A DNA stretch of 64,000 bases, from positions 17,582,044 to 17,646,043 of the forward strand of contig CM054144.1 of NCBI GenBank assembly GCA_028751875.1, written 5' to 3'. The position numbers and the translations under genes are program-made. This document shows positions 1 through 58,400 of this stretch, one piece after another (within the stretch, counting starts at the first letter, position 1; every line of letters starts with the position of its first letter). Under the pieces are notes generated by a model. That model was not told the DNA's origin and made no database searches. It saw only the letters and a list, made by a program, of their open reading frames with translations. This DNA is from Rapana venosa (lineage: Eukaryota; Mollusca; Gastropoda; Neogastropoda; Muricidae).

Positions 1-53
1 ACAATGGGTGACGAGTTGAGATGACCAACAAAGAGTCAGAGGCATGGACTGAC

Positions 54-45835
<45,782 letters not shown>

Positions 45836-46244
45836 GGTCACAGTCAAGGCCTGGCAGATACTGCGGTGTTCGTGAGGAAATTGTCCACACTTACAACATG
45901 CAGGATAGGTACAGGGTCACTTCACACTTGTATGATCAAGGGATGTGGCTCGTATGCCGACAGAAAGATCAGACAACTTCCGTATTATCGGGCTGAATAG
46001 TAAAGCGATAGCTTACCGACCAAAAAATAAATGAGCAAAACAGACTTTTTCTGCATTTTTGTTTACCCTAAATAAAAATTGTAATGAAACTATTTTTTAT
46101 AAACGTGTCCTCGATTTTTCTTTCGTTTTTTTTAAATGAACCCCCACCCGCACTCCATCAGTCATCGTCTCTTCCGGTTGCTTTTACGCTTATGTTCTTC
46201 TGAAGAATCTAAGGAATTTAGGGGTGGAACAGATCTGCTTCACA
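45836..46244. promoter_or_regulatory. Shared head-to-head promoter region of NBEA and the septin
   Basis: Only 409 bp separate the two divergent start codons. The interval has no TATA box I can see. It contains ETS-like motifs CTTCCGG at 46171-46177 and ACTTCCGT at 45976-45983. TCATCGTCTCTTCCGGTTGC just upstream of the septin looks like a housekeeping start-site region. If the first coding exons are also the first transcribed exons, this is a bidirectional promoter. Untranslated exons farther away cannot be ruled out. Confidence 0.6.
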
Positions 46245-46268
46245 ATGGCTGCTACGGACATAGAAAGG
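46245..46268 (+). CDS. SEPTIN6: Septin coding exon 1 (MAATDIER)
   Basis: The exon has eight codons, MAATDIER, after CACA and close to the usual MAATDIAR start of SEPT6. It ends in phase 0 at GTTCGT, a valid but non-optimal donor. Continuation as [20 protein letters not shown] in exon 2 supports this junction. Confidence 0.85.
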
Positions 46269-49200
46269 GTTCGTACAATTCTACTAAAATTCTTTTGGAT
46301 AATTGAGCCAGGGGTATGCCTTTCTTTCATTTATTACAACCAGGAAGTGTAGTCTACTTCCCAGGTTCACACTGTAGACTGTAGAGTGTAGACTGTAGGT
46401 TCTGGCACTGCCGGCGGCTGAGACTGACAGTGATGATGGGTAGGCCTAGCCAAGGCCTACCAGGAAGTGTAGTCTACTTTCCAGGTTCACACTGTAGGTT
46501 CTGGCACTGCCGGCGGTTGAGACTGACAGTGATGATGGGTAGGCCTAGCCAAGGCCTAGACAGTCTGCTCAAGAAGCAGCCACAGTCTGTAAATGATTAG
46601 TCAGAACAGAGAAATGTGCAATGGCTTGTTTGGGAATCGGTTTACTGATCGTAATTTTTTTCTCATCAATGGCAGTTCTCTAAGTTACTGCTTAGTCTGT
46701 ATTCTCAAGTAGGTCTACTAGTGTGGCTACTACTTACTCGGTGTCAGCTTACAAAAATTATATCATATGTTCTGGACAGTGCCAGAACTTATTACATGTA
46801 ATATGTCAAATTCTACTGGTGAGACTGAACAAGGAGCCCATGGTCAAATAGTCAATCATATACATAGTGACTGCTTTTTTCAGTCAATTAGTGAATTACT
46901 AGGAATGATTTTTAAAATGTTCATGCAGGTATACACTATACAGGGAAGGACATCATTAACTTACCTTATTTTAATGCTTTACTCTACAATCTTATGGATC
47001 AATTCACACCAGCTATCAGTATCAATTCCATCTCAAAGTCCTTTCTGCTGTCTTGAGTTACTCAGTTAGGGATTAACAAGTTCTATACTTAGTATAGATA
47101 ACAAAACATGTACAGAGGAATTTCTTGAATTTTTTTTTCTGATCTCAGTTTATTTACTTTAAATTGTTTGATGATTGTTTTGACACTCATCTTCCTCTGT
47201 CAGTCTGTTATGTGTGTGAATGAGGTAAGTTACAGAAGGGAAGACTGGTGGCAGCACTGTTAAGTTTTTCTTTTGACTATGGCAGTTTTACTTTTAGGGC
47301 TTTTCAGGCAAGTTTTGTAGCTGGGTCACTCTTCTGAAACCTGTACAGTTTTGTTACATGGTTGGGGAAAAATCAATATCTGCATTAGATATTGTTTTCA
47401 GTTGTTTTTAAGAGATTTATGATTGCTTGATCAGGTAAAATAAAAAGTAAAATGACAACTCTCTGAGAACATAAAAAAAAGTTAGGCTTTATCCAAAGAG
47501 TTAAAAACGTCCGCGTGTAACAGACGACGCCATAAGAAATAAATATTTCTATTTTATATGCAGAAAATGATTCCGAATACATTACCACTGATTTTGTTGA
47601 TGACAGAGAAGGATGCCTTTCATTTTCAGATATACATATTATCTTTGGAATTGATCAGTTATAAGATTTTGAAAATGTGACTTGGACACGAGTCAAAAGC
47701 AAATCAAAACATTAAATCTATAACCATATCATGAAATTTATCAGGTTCAAAGTTTAATGCAGTTTAATATTAAATCAGTGTGATATGTAAAAGCTGAGTA
47801 AGGAGATATTGAAGTTGCATGCTTTATTTACAGACATAACATTTTAATACATACGTCCGCGTTGTAACACAGACACCGCACACCAGAAAATGAAACAATG
47901 CAAACATACTTGAAGTAAATACATTTTATTTGTTATCAATTGAACACTGAAACACAGGAGCATTCCAAGCAACCCTTTGGCACAATGGCAGTCAATTTCA
48001 ATCAAAATAGTAGTGCTGCCTGGCAGTTATGTCAGGGTTTCCAACTGGATGGGTGTCTTCCATGGGAACCCAGGCTATGTCATCCATTGGAGGCCAGGGC
48101 CAGATGTAGTAGTTCTCTTGGACATTCAGAATCTTCAGTCTACTCTGAATTTTCCTATGTCTGAGGAGATCCTGGAAAAAAAACGCAAAGAGATTATAGC
48201 CTACCTAGAGATATTTTTACTACAATCTCAGAGAACATGGTAATAGCACTGAATTCTCTTGCTGCACAGAACTGTGATAATATAAAAATCAGTGAACGAA
48301 ATCCTCGTTTGGTTATCTGCAATCCTGGAATAGCATGCTGAAAAATTACAATGAAACAAAACTTCATCATCATTGAGTTCTTAAGAGTTAGGCAGTCGTA
48401 ACCAGAACTTAAATTAGTGGTTACCTGTTATGCCTAGTAAAATATTAACTTATACAAAATGCTCCTACTTCAAAAAGCAGTTAAGTTGCAACCAAAATAA
48501 TAACATCCATATTGATCCTATTACCAAACCTGTAATTATTTCATTGTTCTACAATAAATCTACTCCAAATTGTATTAAAAAATTCTAGCACGTTGTTATT
48601 TCGGCATACGATCGTAATTCACAACCATCTGTATTGGTTTGTCAGGTTAACACACAACATCCATGTTTTGAACGTTAGTAGGATTTTTCGGGATGAAACG
48701 TTTAAATCAAACCTCTACTTATGGTCAAAACTATTCAATATATTAAACGTTTTCAATTTATAAGTGCAACGAAATGTAAATATTAAGAAAGATACGAAAA
48801 GGACAATCAGGTCTAATCGGTCCGAGCGTAATGCGACAACTTTCATACTTTTGTGTCGCAGTTACGCCCCAGGCATAAAAATGCTTCCCAAGTATAATTA
48901 AAACCATAAAGCATTTTTCGTTCTTCACTTTAAACACAAACATTAATCGTCACAAACTTCTAAATATAAACTTTCAGTCGACAAATCGCGATAATATTTA
49001 CATTATGGAACCCAAATCGAATCAATGACGCTGGTCTGATTTTCAGTGTGACTGGGACCCCTGGGTGTTTCCAGTATTCCATGCTGAAAACACCATAATT
49101 GCTTTAAATTTACTTTTTTTGTACTCATATGCCATTTCTTAATTCTATTACGATAAAAAGTAGTTGCAATACTCACCAGTTTCAATGTGGCTCGATATTT

Positions 49201-52200
49201 GAGAAATCCGGTCAGTTGACATTCCGTCGCGAGTGTAACTGCAGTAATAGATGCGGGACACCTAGCACTTTCAACATGGAGTGTAGATCCATCAACGCAC
49301 AGCACTCGTCCAAAATATGAGAGAAGTGAGTCACTGTATGGAATACCATTGGTATGACTTCGCTACAGAGCACCAGTGATCAGTTTGAAGATAATAAATC
49401 ATTTTGATTTTGCTGGCGAACGCATTTTTGCGACACGTCTGACGTCATTTTTTTCTGGAAACGAGTGTCTAAGTTATGAAACTTGCGACTTACAAGTGCT
49501 AGTTCACATCCTTAAGTTCATTAAAAATAACTTTTATATTTGAGTGATAATGGAAGTAGGTAAACTCATGCTAAGTAATTGACTTGAAGTTTCGTATGCA
49601 CAAGCAGGTCATGAATGTGACACATCATTACGCGCAGGACGCTTTTTTTTTAAATTATAAATAGTTGTGTGTTTGTTAGATATCCAACAGTAAGGTATCA
49701 TTAATGTAATTATTAATGGTTTGCTTAATTTCAATATCACTTTAAAGTTCCAGTATGCAGTTCTTCAGCTATTGGTGACTGAAGTTCCAGATTTGTGGAT
49801 GTAAACAATGCTTCAATGGTGATGTAACAAAACTGTGAGGATTTGAGCAGTGGATTTTTTATTCATACAATCAGTTTTAGGTTATGGCTTGTTGTAGAAC
49901 TTTGTGTTTGATTGTGTTGATATTTTGTACACTTTGATTTTAAACATGCATAAGTTACACACCAAAATTAATTAGAACGATTTTTATCTTTTATTGAACG
50001 TGACACCCCTCTTCTGCACAGGTTTCAAAAGAGTGACCCAGCTACTGCAAGATAATGAGTTATATTATAAAACTATTTAAAGTGTTACTGCAGAAAATAC
50101 AGTTCATAAAGTGTATAGTATATTACATAGTATTAGTAAAAACTAAGATTGAACCAAGCTGTAGTAATTTCCTCTACTGGCTCTAGTCAGTTTATTTGTT
50201 GTACATATTTATGATCAATAGTAATTTCTTAATGTCATTAAAGTAATTCAAGTAAAGCCACTAAAGGGGAGAACATTTTTAAACTTAACCTTTTTTTTCT
50301 TGTTTGATACACAAAAAATGGATTGATCTTCAGACAAGACTTTATTAGTTTTAAAACAATAAAAGACTCTTCTCAGTTGTGGAAAGTTGCTTATATCAAG
50401 TTTTTTCTCTGCATAAGCCATAACATAGCCAGATGCAAGTTTTGACGTCAGTAACATGTGGCAAGTTCTCAGTGGCAGAATTATTCATTTTGCAAGATAT
50501 TTTCTAGTTTTTCATGTTCTTTCATTTTCACTAATCAAGTTCAGCCTTTCTTAAAAATCTTATTGATAACTTGAATTTGACCTCTTCTTCTTTGTCATTG
50601 AATGGCTCAGACAGCAATTATTGTTTGTCATATGAGTGAAAATGTGTTGCACTGCTTGACAAGTCAGGCCCAGTACACCCCACTTTGACTTAGGCATGGG
50701 AGAGAATAGTTGTAATCTAAGTCTTTCTGGGGGAAAAAGGCAGGCAGAATGGTCCAAGAAGGCAGAAAATAGTTAAGAAAGACCTGTAACAGGAAAAAAG
50801 GAGCAAGACAGAAACAGAGGGATATAAAATAAGGAATTCCTATCACAGAATTTCCTAACTGTGGGAATGCTATTTAATTTATTCTGACAGGTCCCTGTCA
50901 TCATGGGGGAAATTTGTCTATAATCATCACAGAGATCTGTAGCTATACCAATAAATAATACTGAGTAGATTTTCAGCATTGCTCAAAAACAATTATCATT
51001 GATACTAATGTTAAGCTGTGAATGACCTCAAGAAAAAAAGGTCTTTTCTCATGCTATGAACCTGGGAGTGAAACAGCAAATCTTGGTGGAGTGTTTTTAA
51101 CTAACAACAAAAAAACCTTAACCTCTTAACTGCCCAGTGCAAGTGCACCCTATATGCCGGGGAATAAAATTCTTAAGTACCACTGCTATGTTCATATCCC
51201 TCTTACTCAGAAACTACTACATGAATATTCCTGATAGTCTACCCAGTGACAGTATAGATATCATAGATTACTTTCAGGCAATCTCAAATTAGTTAGCATG
51301 ATATTTCACTGCGAAAATATATTTAAAATGTAAAAAAAATCGACTAAAAATACAATTTCTTCATCACCACTGTCATTCTGAGTACCCCCCATCTCAATAA
51401 CGTCTAACATAAATCTAGGCCAAATCTCATTCATTGTTTTTTAAATACACGATCTCCTGAATCTTACGCGATCGTTTTCATCACTGTTAGGTAAATCTAC
51501 AGTTTTATTTGCCACTTTTACAGCTGTGTAACGTTATTGATGCCTTCAACAAGAAGTGTCAGCCATTTTGAACAAGAACTTCCCAAGCAGTCATGCATAA
51601 AAACACAAAATACGAGCTAAAAAACTATCGTTTTTGCCACGGTTTTTGCAGCTGGATGTTGCCAAGCAACAGGAGAGTGATCCCCATTAATTTTGGAGTT
51701 GTTTCCCTTTAACTGTAGGAAAATTTCCGGGTTGTAGGCGTATAGGGGCAAGTTTAGCCCCGGAAAATTTCAGGGGTAAGGCAGTCTAGTGGTCAAGGTT
51801 AGACACAGGTCTGAAAGGGGTCAAAATCATGTTTTTTTTAAAAGAAAAAAAATGTGCTGGATGCAAATATGGAGATTTCCCTGCGTGAATTTGAAAGAAT
51901 TCAGGTTGTAAAACATATGAAAAAACAGGTTTCTTGTAACTGATATAGATTTTTAAAATTTTTAAAAGGCATAAGAGTTTGAAACATTTAGGTTTGGCAG
52001 CCATTTTCAATTGTTTCCATGGCAACAGTGCATAAAAATGGGTGATTTATAGATTTTAGCATTTAGTAATTTACAACTGTGATGCCTTTTCAATGTATGG
52101 TGCAACTTCTGACATGAACTTGTAAACAAAATTTATCAGTTTTGACCCGCATGTACCACGCTTTCATTGAATGAATCTGACACTGTCAGTGTCACAGACT

Positions 52201-52410
52201 GTGACATTATTCGGGGCTATTGTTTAGTCCCTAATGAGATCTGTGAAAGGACCCAAACAAGTTGGACTTAGACTGAGGCTAGTGAGACAGAGTTTTTTGT
52301 TTTGTTTTTTTATTCATACCTTTGTTCTTTTGCTACTTAGCCAGTTTTAGAAGTAAAATGTTCTTTCCTTCTCTGTTAATTGTTCTTTCTCAAGTCTCTC
52401 TGAGTCTGCG

Positions 52411-52446
<36 letters not shown>

Positions 52447-55400
52447 TCTTTTTTTTTTTTTTTTTTTTTTGGGGGGGGGGGAGGGGGGAGGGATTTTTTT
52501 TCTTTTATTTTTCATTTTTGGATTTGTGTGGATTTTTTTGGAGGGGGGGGGGGGGGGGGGGGGATAGGGTTTTTGTTGTTGTTTTTGGTTTTTGTTGGGT
52601 TGGTTGGGGTTTTTTTGGTGGGGGGGGGGGGGGGGAGAGTTTTTATGGGAAACACTTTACGATTTTCTGTGCAGATGTTTGATATTTTTCATTCTGTTAA
52701 CTACAGGTTGTGCAGGTTGTTGAGAATAACCTCAGGAACCTGAATCTGTCTGGCCATGTCGGATTTGACAGTTTACCGGACCAACTGGTCAACAAGTCCG
52801 TCTCTCAGGGATTCTGCTTCAACATCCTGTGTGTTGGTTAGTTCTGCTTCTTAACTGCTCAGTGCTCTGACTCGTCTTCAGTAGAATTTGTGTGTGTGTG
52901 TGGATGTGCTTAGGGTCTGAACATGTGGGAACATGTGTGTTTGAGTGTGAATGCATCACTCTTGTGTGTGTGTCACCACTGTGTCGGTGTGTGTGCATTT
53001 AATACATGTTCTAACCAACCTCTTTCTCATGTGTGTGTGTGTATGTGTCACATTGTGTGTGTATAGTGTGTGTGTGTTAGTGTGTGTGATTTCTTTTATT
53101 TCAAGGATAATGGGGTGGGGGGGGGGGGGGGGGGGGGGGGAAATATGTTGCCCTCTCATATGATTGATGAGAATTGAGACAGACAGAGAGATGGAAGAGA
53201 AGGGGGTATGCACCCACAGACCACACACACTCACACACAGAGAAACAGTCACACACACACAAACTGTACACAAACTGCACACAACACATGCACACATACA
53301 CACACACACACACAACATACACACACACACACACAACACACACACAACCACACACACCACACATACACACACACATGGGAAAGAGGTTGGTTTGAACATT
53401 ATTAAATGTCTTCATGAAGAAGTTAAGTCAGAGGGGAACATTACCTCTTTGTGTGAATGTTCACAGGTTTACAAAACACATTAATACTAGTACTAGTAGA
53501 ATTCTATTAGTAATAGAATACATGATCATCATGGTCATCTCATCTGTCAGTGACTCAGTCACAGTCACCCAGACTGTCTTTCTACTGTGAAAACAAACTT
53601 ATATAATTGTACAGCTTACATATTATTTATTTATTTATTTATTTATTCTTTTATATCGAGGATAATGGAATAAGCACTCATGTGCTTTTTTACATCCAGT
53701 CCCTGTGTGTATGCGGTTTTGTAAATTTTGTCATCCGTTCCCACTGGCACACAATCATGACAATGGCCTACTCTTACGAAAAGCGGAACTGGATTTAACG
53801 TGTGCGCAAGATGTTCTGCGTGCGTTCGCACACGGGGCCTCGGTTTATAGTCTCATCCAAAGGACTTCGACATTCAGTTCGATTTTTTTGTCAAACTGGA
53901 AAGAAAGGGCAAGCCGCAAGGCTGGGAATCGAACCCACAACCTCACGGTTTACTTGTTGGCAGGCGAATGTCTTAACCACCCTTCCACCTTCCTTCCTTT
54001 ATGATTTACAAGCTTATTATAAGACATATGAAGTTTCTTATTTTCCCCTTTCTTTTTTTAAACTGCTAGAAACAGTATGATTATTACTATCAGACCCTAT
54101 GAAGTATCATTCAAGTACATACACTTTGTCAAGGCATGGCAAATTTATTTAAAAACTCCATTAGTGACTGGTAGTTGTACATGAAAATGTTACATGCATG
54201 TAATTGTAAATGTGAAACATGGTCTGACCTTTTGAGAGAAATTTAAAGTCTTGAGTCATTAAAAGTGTGTAGCAATGTGGTAAAATGCCATCAGGAACTA
54301 ATATTTTGGTAACAGTCATTCAATAAGAACAAAATTAAGTCTTAGTGGGTGTAAAAGATGGGCATACATAATTAATCATCATTCTCATCAAAGTAAAACA
54401 TTTTAGCATTGTCATGAGAAAATAAACATATCATTTTTGCAGTTTAAAAAATTGTTAAATTTAAACACAAAGTACAGAATTTTCAGATAAACTTTTGGTA
54501 ATTTTTTTTTCTCCAAAAATGTCAACACTGTTTCTTAAACTTAAAGATCACATTTCTCCATATTTGTATTACTTATTTATTAACAGTTATATTGATAAAT
54601 ATTTTCAGGTGAAACGGGCATTGGCAAGTCCACCTTGATGGACACCCTGTTCAACACCAATTTCGACTCCACCCCAAGTTCCCATGATTTACCTGGGGTC
54701 AAGCTCAAGGCTCACACCTACGGTATTGTGATGAATGGCATAAGATACTGACCAGTATAATTTATTATCTGTAGATACCCATGGGGACATGATTGCTCAG
54801 TGGTCGGAGCACTCGCTTCTCCCCAGCCAAGGTTAAGCAGCATCGAGCGTGGTTACAAATTGGATGGGTGACCGTTTGCACGCCTTGGCTTCAGTACAGT
54901 CCCCCAGTTCACCCAGCTGTAAATGGGTACCTGCCTCTTAAGGGTCAGGGCAGGTAAAGCAGCAAGGGAGAGGAGATGGGTGCCGCCCTCAATATGCTTT
55001 CCCCTAGAAAAGTGAGGTCTCTGATGCCTCTCTCCCCTACGACCTCATAGGTTATGGGACACCTTTACCCTTTACCTTTAGATACCCAACTGGTGGGATC
55101 AGTTGCTTTAGATACTGACCAGTGTAATTTATTACCTACAGAAGATACCTTTCTGATGTGATAAATTGCTTTAGATACTTGTGTAGTATATTTCCCTGGA
55201 TATGTAACTGAAACGAGTATAAATCATTCTTTTCTTTGGTGATGATAAGGATTTTGCTTGATCTGTACTGTTATTTTGCTATTGTTGTTCTTAGGGTAAT
55301 TTTTTTTGGTTTGGGCATGGGGGGGGGGGGGGGGGAGCAATTTTAGTACTTAAAGTCTAATTTTTTATAAGTAAAACTGTAGACTGACAATTTTACCCAG

Positions 55401-58400
55401 TCATTTGACCTATTTGTGTAATCTAGAAGGTTCATCCATTGTCAGTCTCTCTTTCTGTCTTTCTCTAGTTCTATGCTATGATTTCGTCATCCTCTAAGTG
55501 CAATTTTTTCCTGTGAATGATTATTTGTTTTTATCATTGTATTGTGAGTCATGTTTTCTTGTATTCCAGGAGATATTTTCCTCAGTTTAGGACATGACCT
55601 GATCTATGATTTATAGCCAAAGCTAAGTTTAGGTGATTCATGTGTTTGAATCAGACCTGTGTACATAAAACAGAACATGTTTTTAAATTAGTGTGGATTA
55701 GGTTTACAAATAGACCAGTGTATGCAAAAACAACGGGGGGGGGAAAGGTTGGGTAGTCTGGAGGGTTTGTTTTTCTTTTCTTTGCTCCTTGGCTAGAGCT
55801 CTGAGGTTTGCCAATAGTGAGATTTTGCGTATGCAGTCATTTTTACCTACCATTAAGGTAGCCACATTCCAACTTTGGGGATGGAGGGGGGTTTGAAAGA
55901 AAGAATTGATGTTCCCAGGAATGCTGACTTCTTTTTTTGGAGATAGTTTGAAGTGGAATGCTGGTTGGTTTTTTTAAAAGATACTATAAAGTTTTGTTTA
56001 GTGGGGGAAAAGGGGGGGGGGGGGGGGGGGGGGGTAATTTCAGAGTTGCACAGTGATGCTATGTATTCATTCATTGTATAAAGATGAAAAGTAAGAAATG
56101 TGGATTATTTTGTTTGTAGTGTGAATTTGTAATTTGTTAGTGAACAAGATGGGATTAAGCTCTGTCCACCTTTTCCCCCTCACAAAGTGAAAGAAAGCAG
56201 TGAGAAGTGCTAAAAAAAAATCATTGGGGGGGTGGGGGGGGGGGGGGGGGAGACAGTTTGAGGGTCTGGACCAGAGCTAACCAGTTTTGGGTAATTTAGC
56301 CAAACTCATATCACTTTATCAACTGTGTGTGTACGTGTTTGGGGGAGGTGTTATATGGCAGCCTTGCAATTATCGTATTAGCTTTTCTGATTTTCTTCAC
56401 TAGATTATTTGTAATAGATTTCATAGGAAATGTATCATTTTACAACTCCTTGTTCTTGTTTGTTTGTTCTGTTTCTGTCGATTCTTATTCTGAACTATTC
56501 TGTATTTCTACCACATGACCCATATTTTGAGAAAAAAATATTATTGTTTTATTGAATGATTTTCTTTAATGAAGCATTGCTAGAAATGTGTAAATTGCAG
56601 ACTTGACTGAGAAGAATGTTCGTCTAAAGTTGACGACGGTCGATACCACTGGTTTCGGTGATCAGATCAACAAGGCAGACAGGTAAAGGGACAGCCAGGT
56701 GGTAACACTTATAGTGACCACAGGCACCTGTGTGATAAAACACTCCTGTATGCATCACCCGTACACACACCTATGTGATGAACTTTTCTTTTCTTGTATC
56801 ACCTGTGCAGCTGTGGATGAAAAAAACAAAAAGCAGCTTTTCTGGTGTATTGTTCATTGGCTGTCTTTCTGCTCACCTTGTGCTGTGCTGTCTTTTTTTT
56901 TTCCCTTTCAGAGCTGCGCGAGAAGAATGTTCTGTTAAAACTAACGGTGGTCGACTCGGTGGGGTTTGGGGATCAGATAAACAAAGAGGATAGGTGAGCA
57001 AGCAGTGGGTGTTGTGCTGTGCTGTGGCCTGCAGCATGCTGGTTCTCTTGCTGTGCTGCACAGGGTGCTGTGCTGAGCTTTGCTGAGCTTCCTTCCCTCC
57101 TGTTGTGCACGCACACCTTCCACCCATGGTTTTTCTGTCACTGCCTGCTAAGTCTTCAGCTCTGTAGTGTAGATCTGGTTCCCCTAGACTGGTTTGGAGA
57201 GGTTGATTGATGTGAACGCATGCCACATTTAGTTGAAAGTTGTGCTTTCTTTGTTTTAGTTTCTGGGAAGTTTTTTTGTTTTTTTAAGTGTTGTTTATGT
57301 TGTGGTCAGTTATATCTTAAGTGTCAATGTATAAAGAGATAAACAGCAAAATATGTACACATGCTAGAACTAACATTAGATATTGTCATTATGGTATTCT
57401 GATTTTGAGTAGTAATTGTTGTAAAGCATGACTAATAGAAAAAAATCAAAATTATATGTTGTATAGCAAACTTGTAGTGTATGCAAGTATATAAAACATC
57501 AAAAACATGGAAAGAAAAGGCAAAATTCTATGTGTAAAAAGGTTAATTGTATGGATTTTAAAAAGTTGTTTGCACATAACATTAAATCTGTATTTCAAAA
57601 GTCAAACACCTGTAATTTATACTCTGATGGTAAATTGGAATTCATATTTAGATCAAAGATCAGAAGTGGTGAAGTATCATCAATGAAAACCATAGGTATT
57701 TGGGCGGTATCTGTCATAAATGTCAGGCTTCAAGAATATGTTTTCCGTGAAGCAGAACACCAGACAATCCCCCCAACTTCAAGTAGTATGTGTTTTGAAC
57801 TCATTTTGGGCACCCATCTGCACTTCGCTCATGCACTCGTTTTATTCTAAATTTGCATTTAGAGGGGTTTGTTTTAGAGCAAAGATCAAAGCATTCATCA
57901 TGAAACATGCAAGTGTGGCCTGAGCCCACGCTTCTGGAGCAGAAACTGTACAGCACGGTGGATGACCTGCAGGCAACTGCTGAATTCCTCAGAAGATCTG
58001 GTCTCACAACATAACCCAGGCAACGCAAAGAAGAAGAAGAGATGAAACATGCATAGTTCACTCTGAAGAGAGCAGTTTGTATGTGTATACTGCTCTGTGT
58101 GTTCAACTGTGATAATGGCCATGAGTGCATGGTCTTTAATGTGTACATGATGTCCAACATGCATGCACTAGAGAGCAGACATGCTTCTGTTGCAAATAGT
58201 AAGTCAGTGTCATATGCATGTGTTACAAAGGCTCTAGGAGCAAGCATCAATGAACTTTTTTATTCCTCTTGCAGATTATTTAGTTAGTTTGCATGCATTC
58301 CAAACAGTCCTGTGTAGGGACAGGGAAAAAAAACTTTCAGTGGTCAGAGCATGTTGTAGTTCCCATAGGACAGTAGTTTGGGTTCAGAATGAGTCAAGAA

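Larger units (their letters stand above)
46563..52706. other. Septin intron 1
   Basis: Poor in microsatellites compared with the NBEA side. It holds the candidate nested gene pieces (47998-49355), two copies of a CGTCCGCGT..GTAACA motif at about 47508 and 47853, the possible MITE (51117-51808), and near the 3' end (TC)n at 52407-52444, a T-run and G-runs at 52471, 52543 and 52620. Confidence 0.75.

Noticed and set aside
54784..54900. 5S rRNA gene in septin intron 3
   Set aside because: Only the internal promoter half matches 5S rRNA. The 5' half is replaced by tRNA-like sequence and a SINE body follows.
56873..57226. 117-codon minus-strand frame opposite septin exon 4b
   Set aside because: It is a shadow of exon 4b and flanking GC-richer intron. 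The plus-strand exon explains the sequence.
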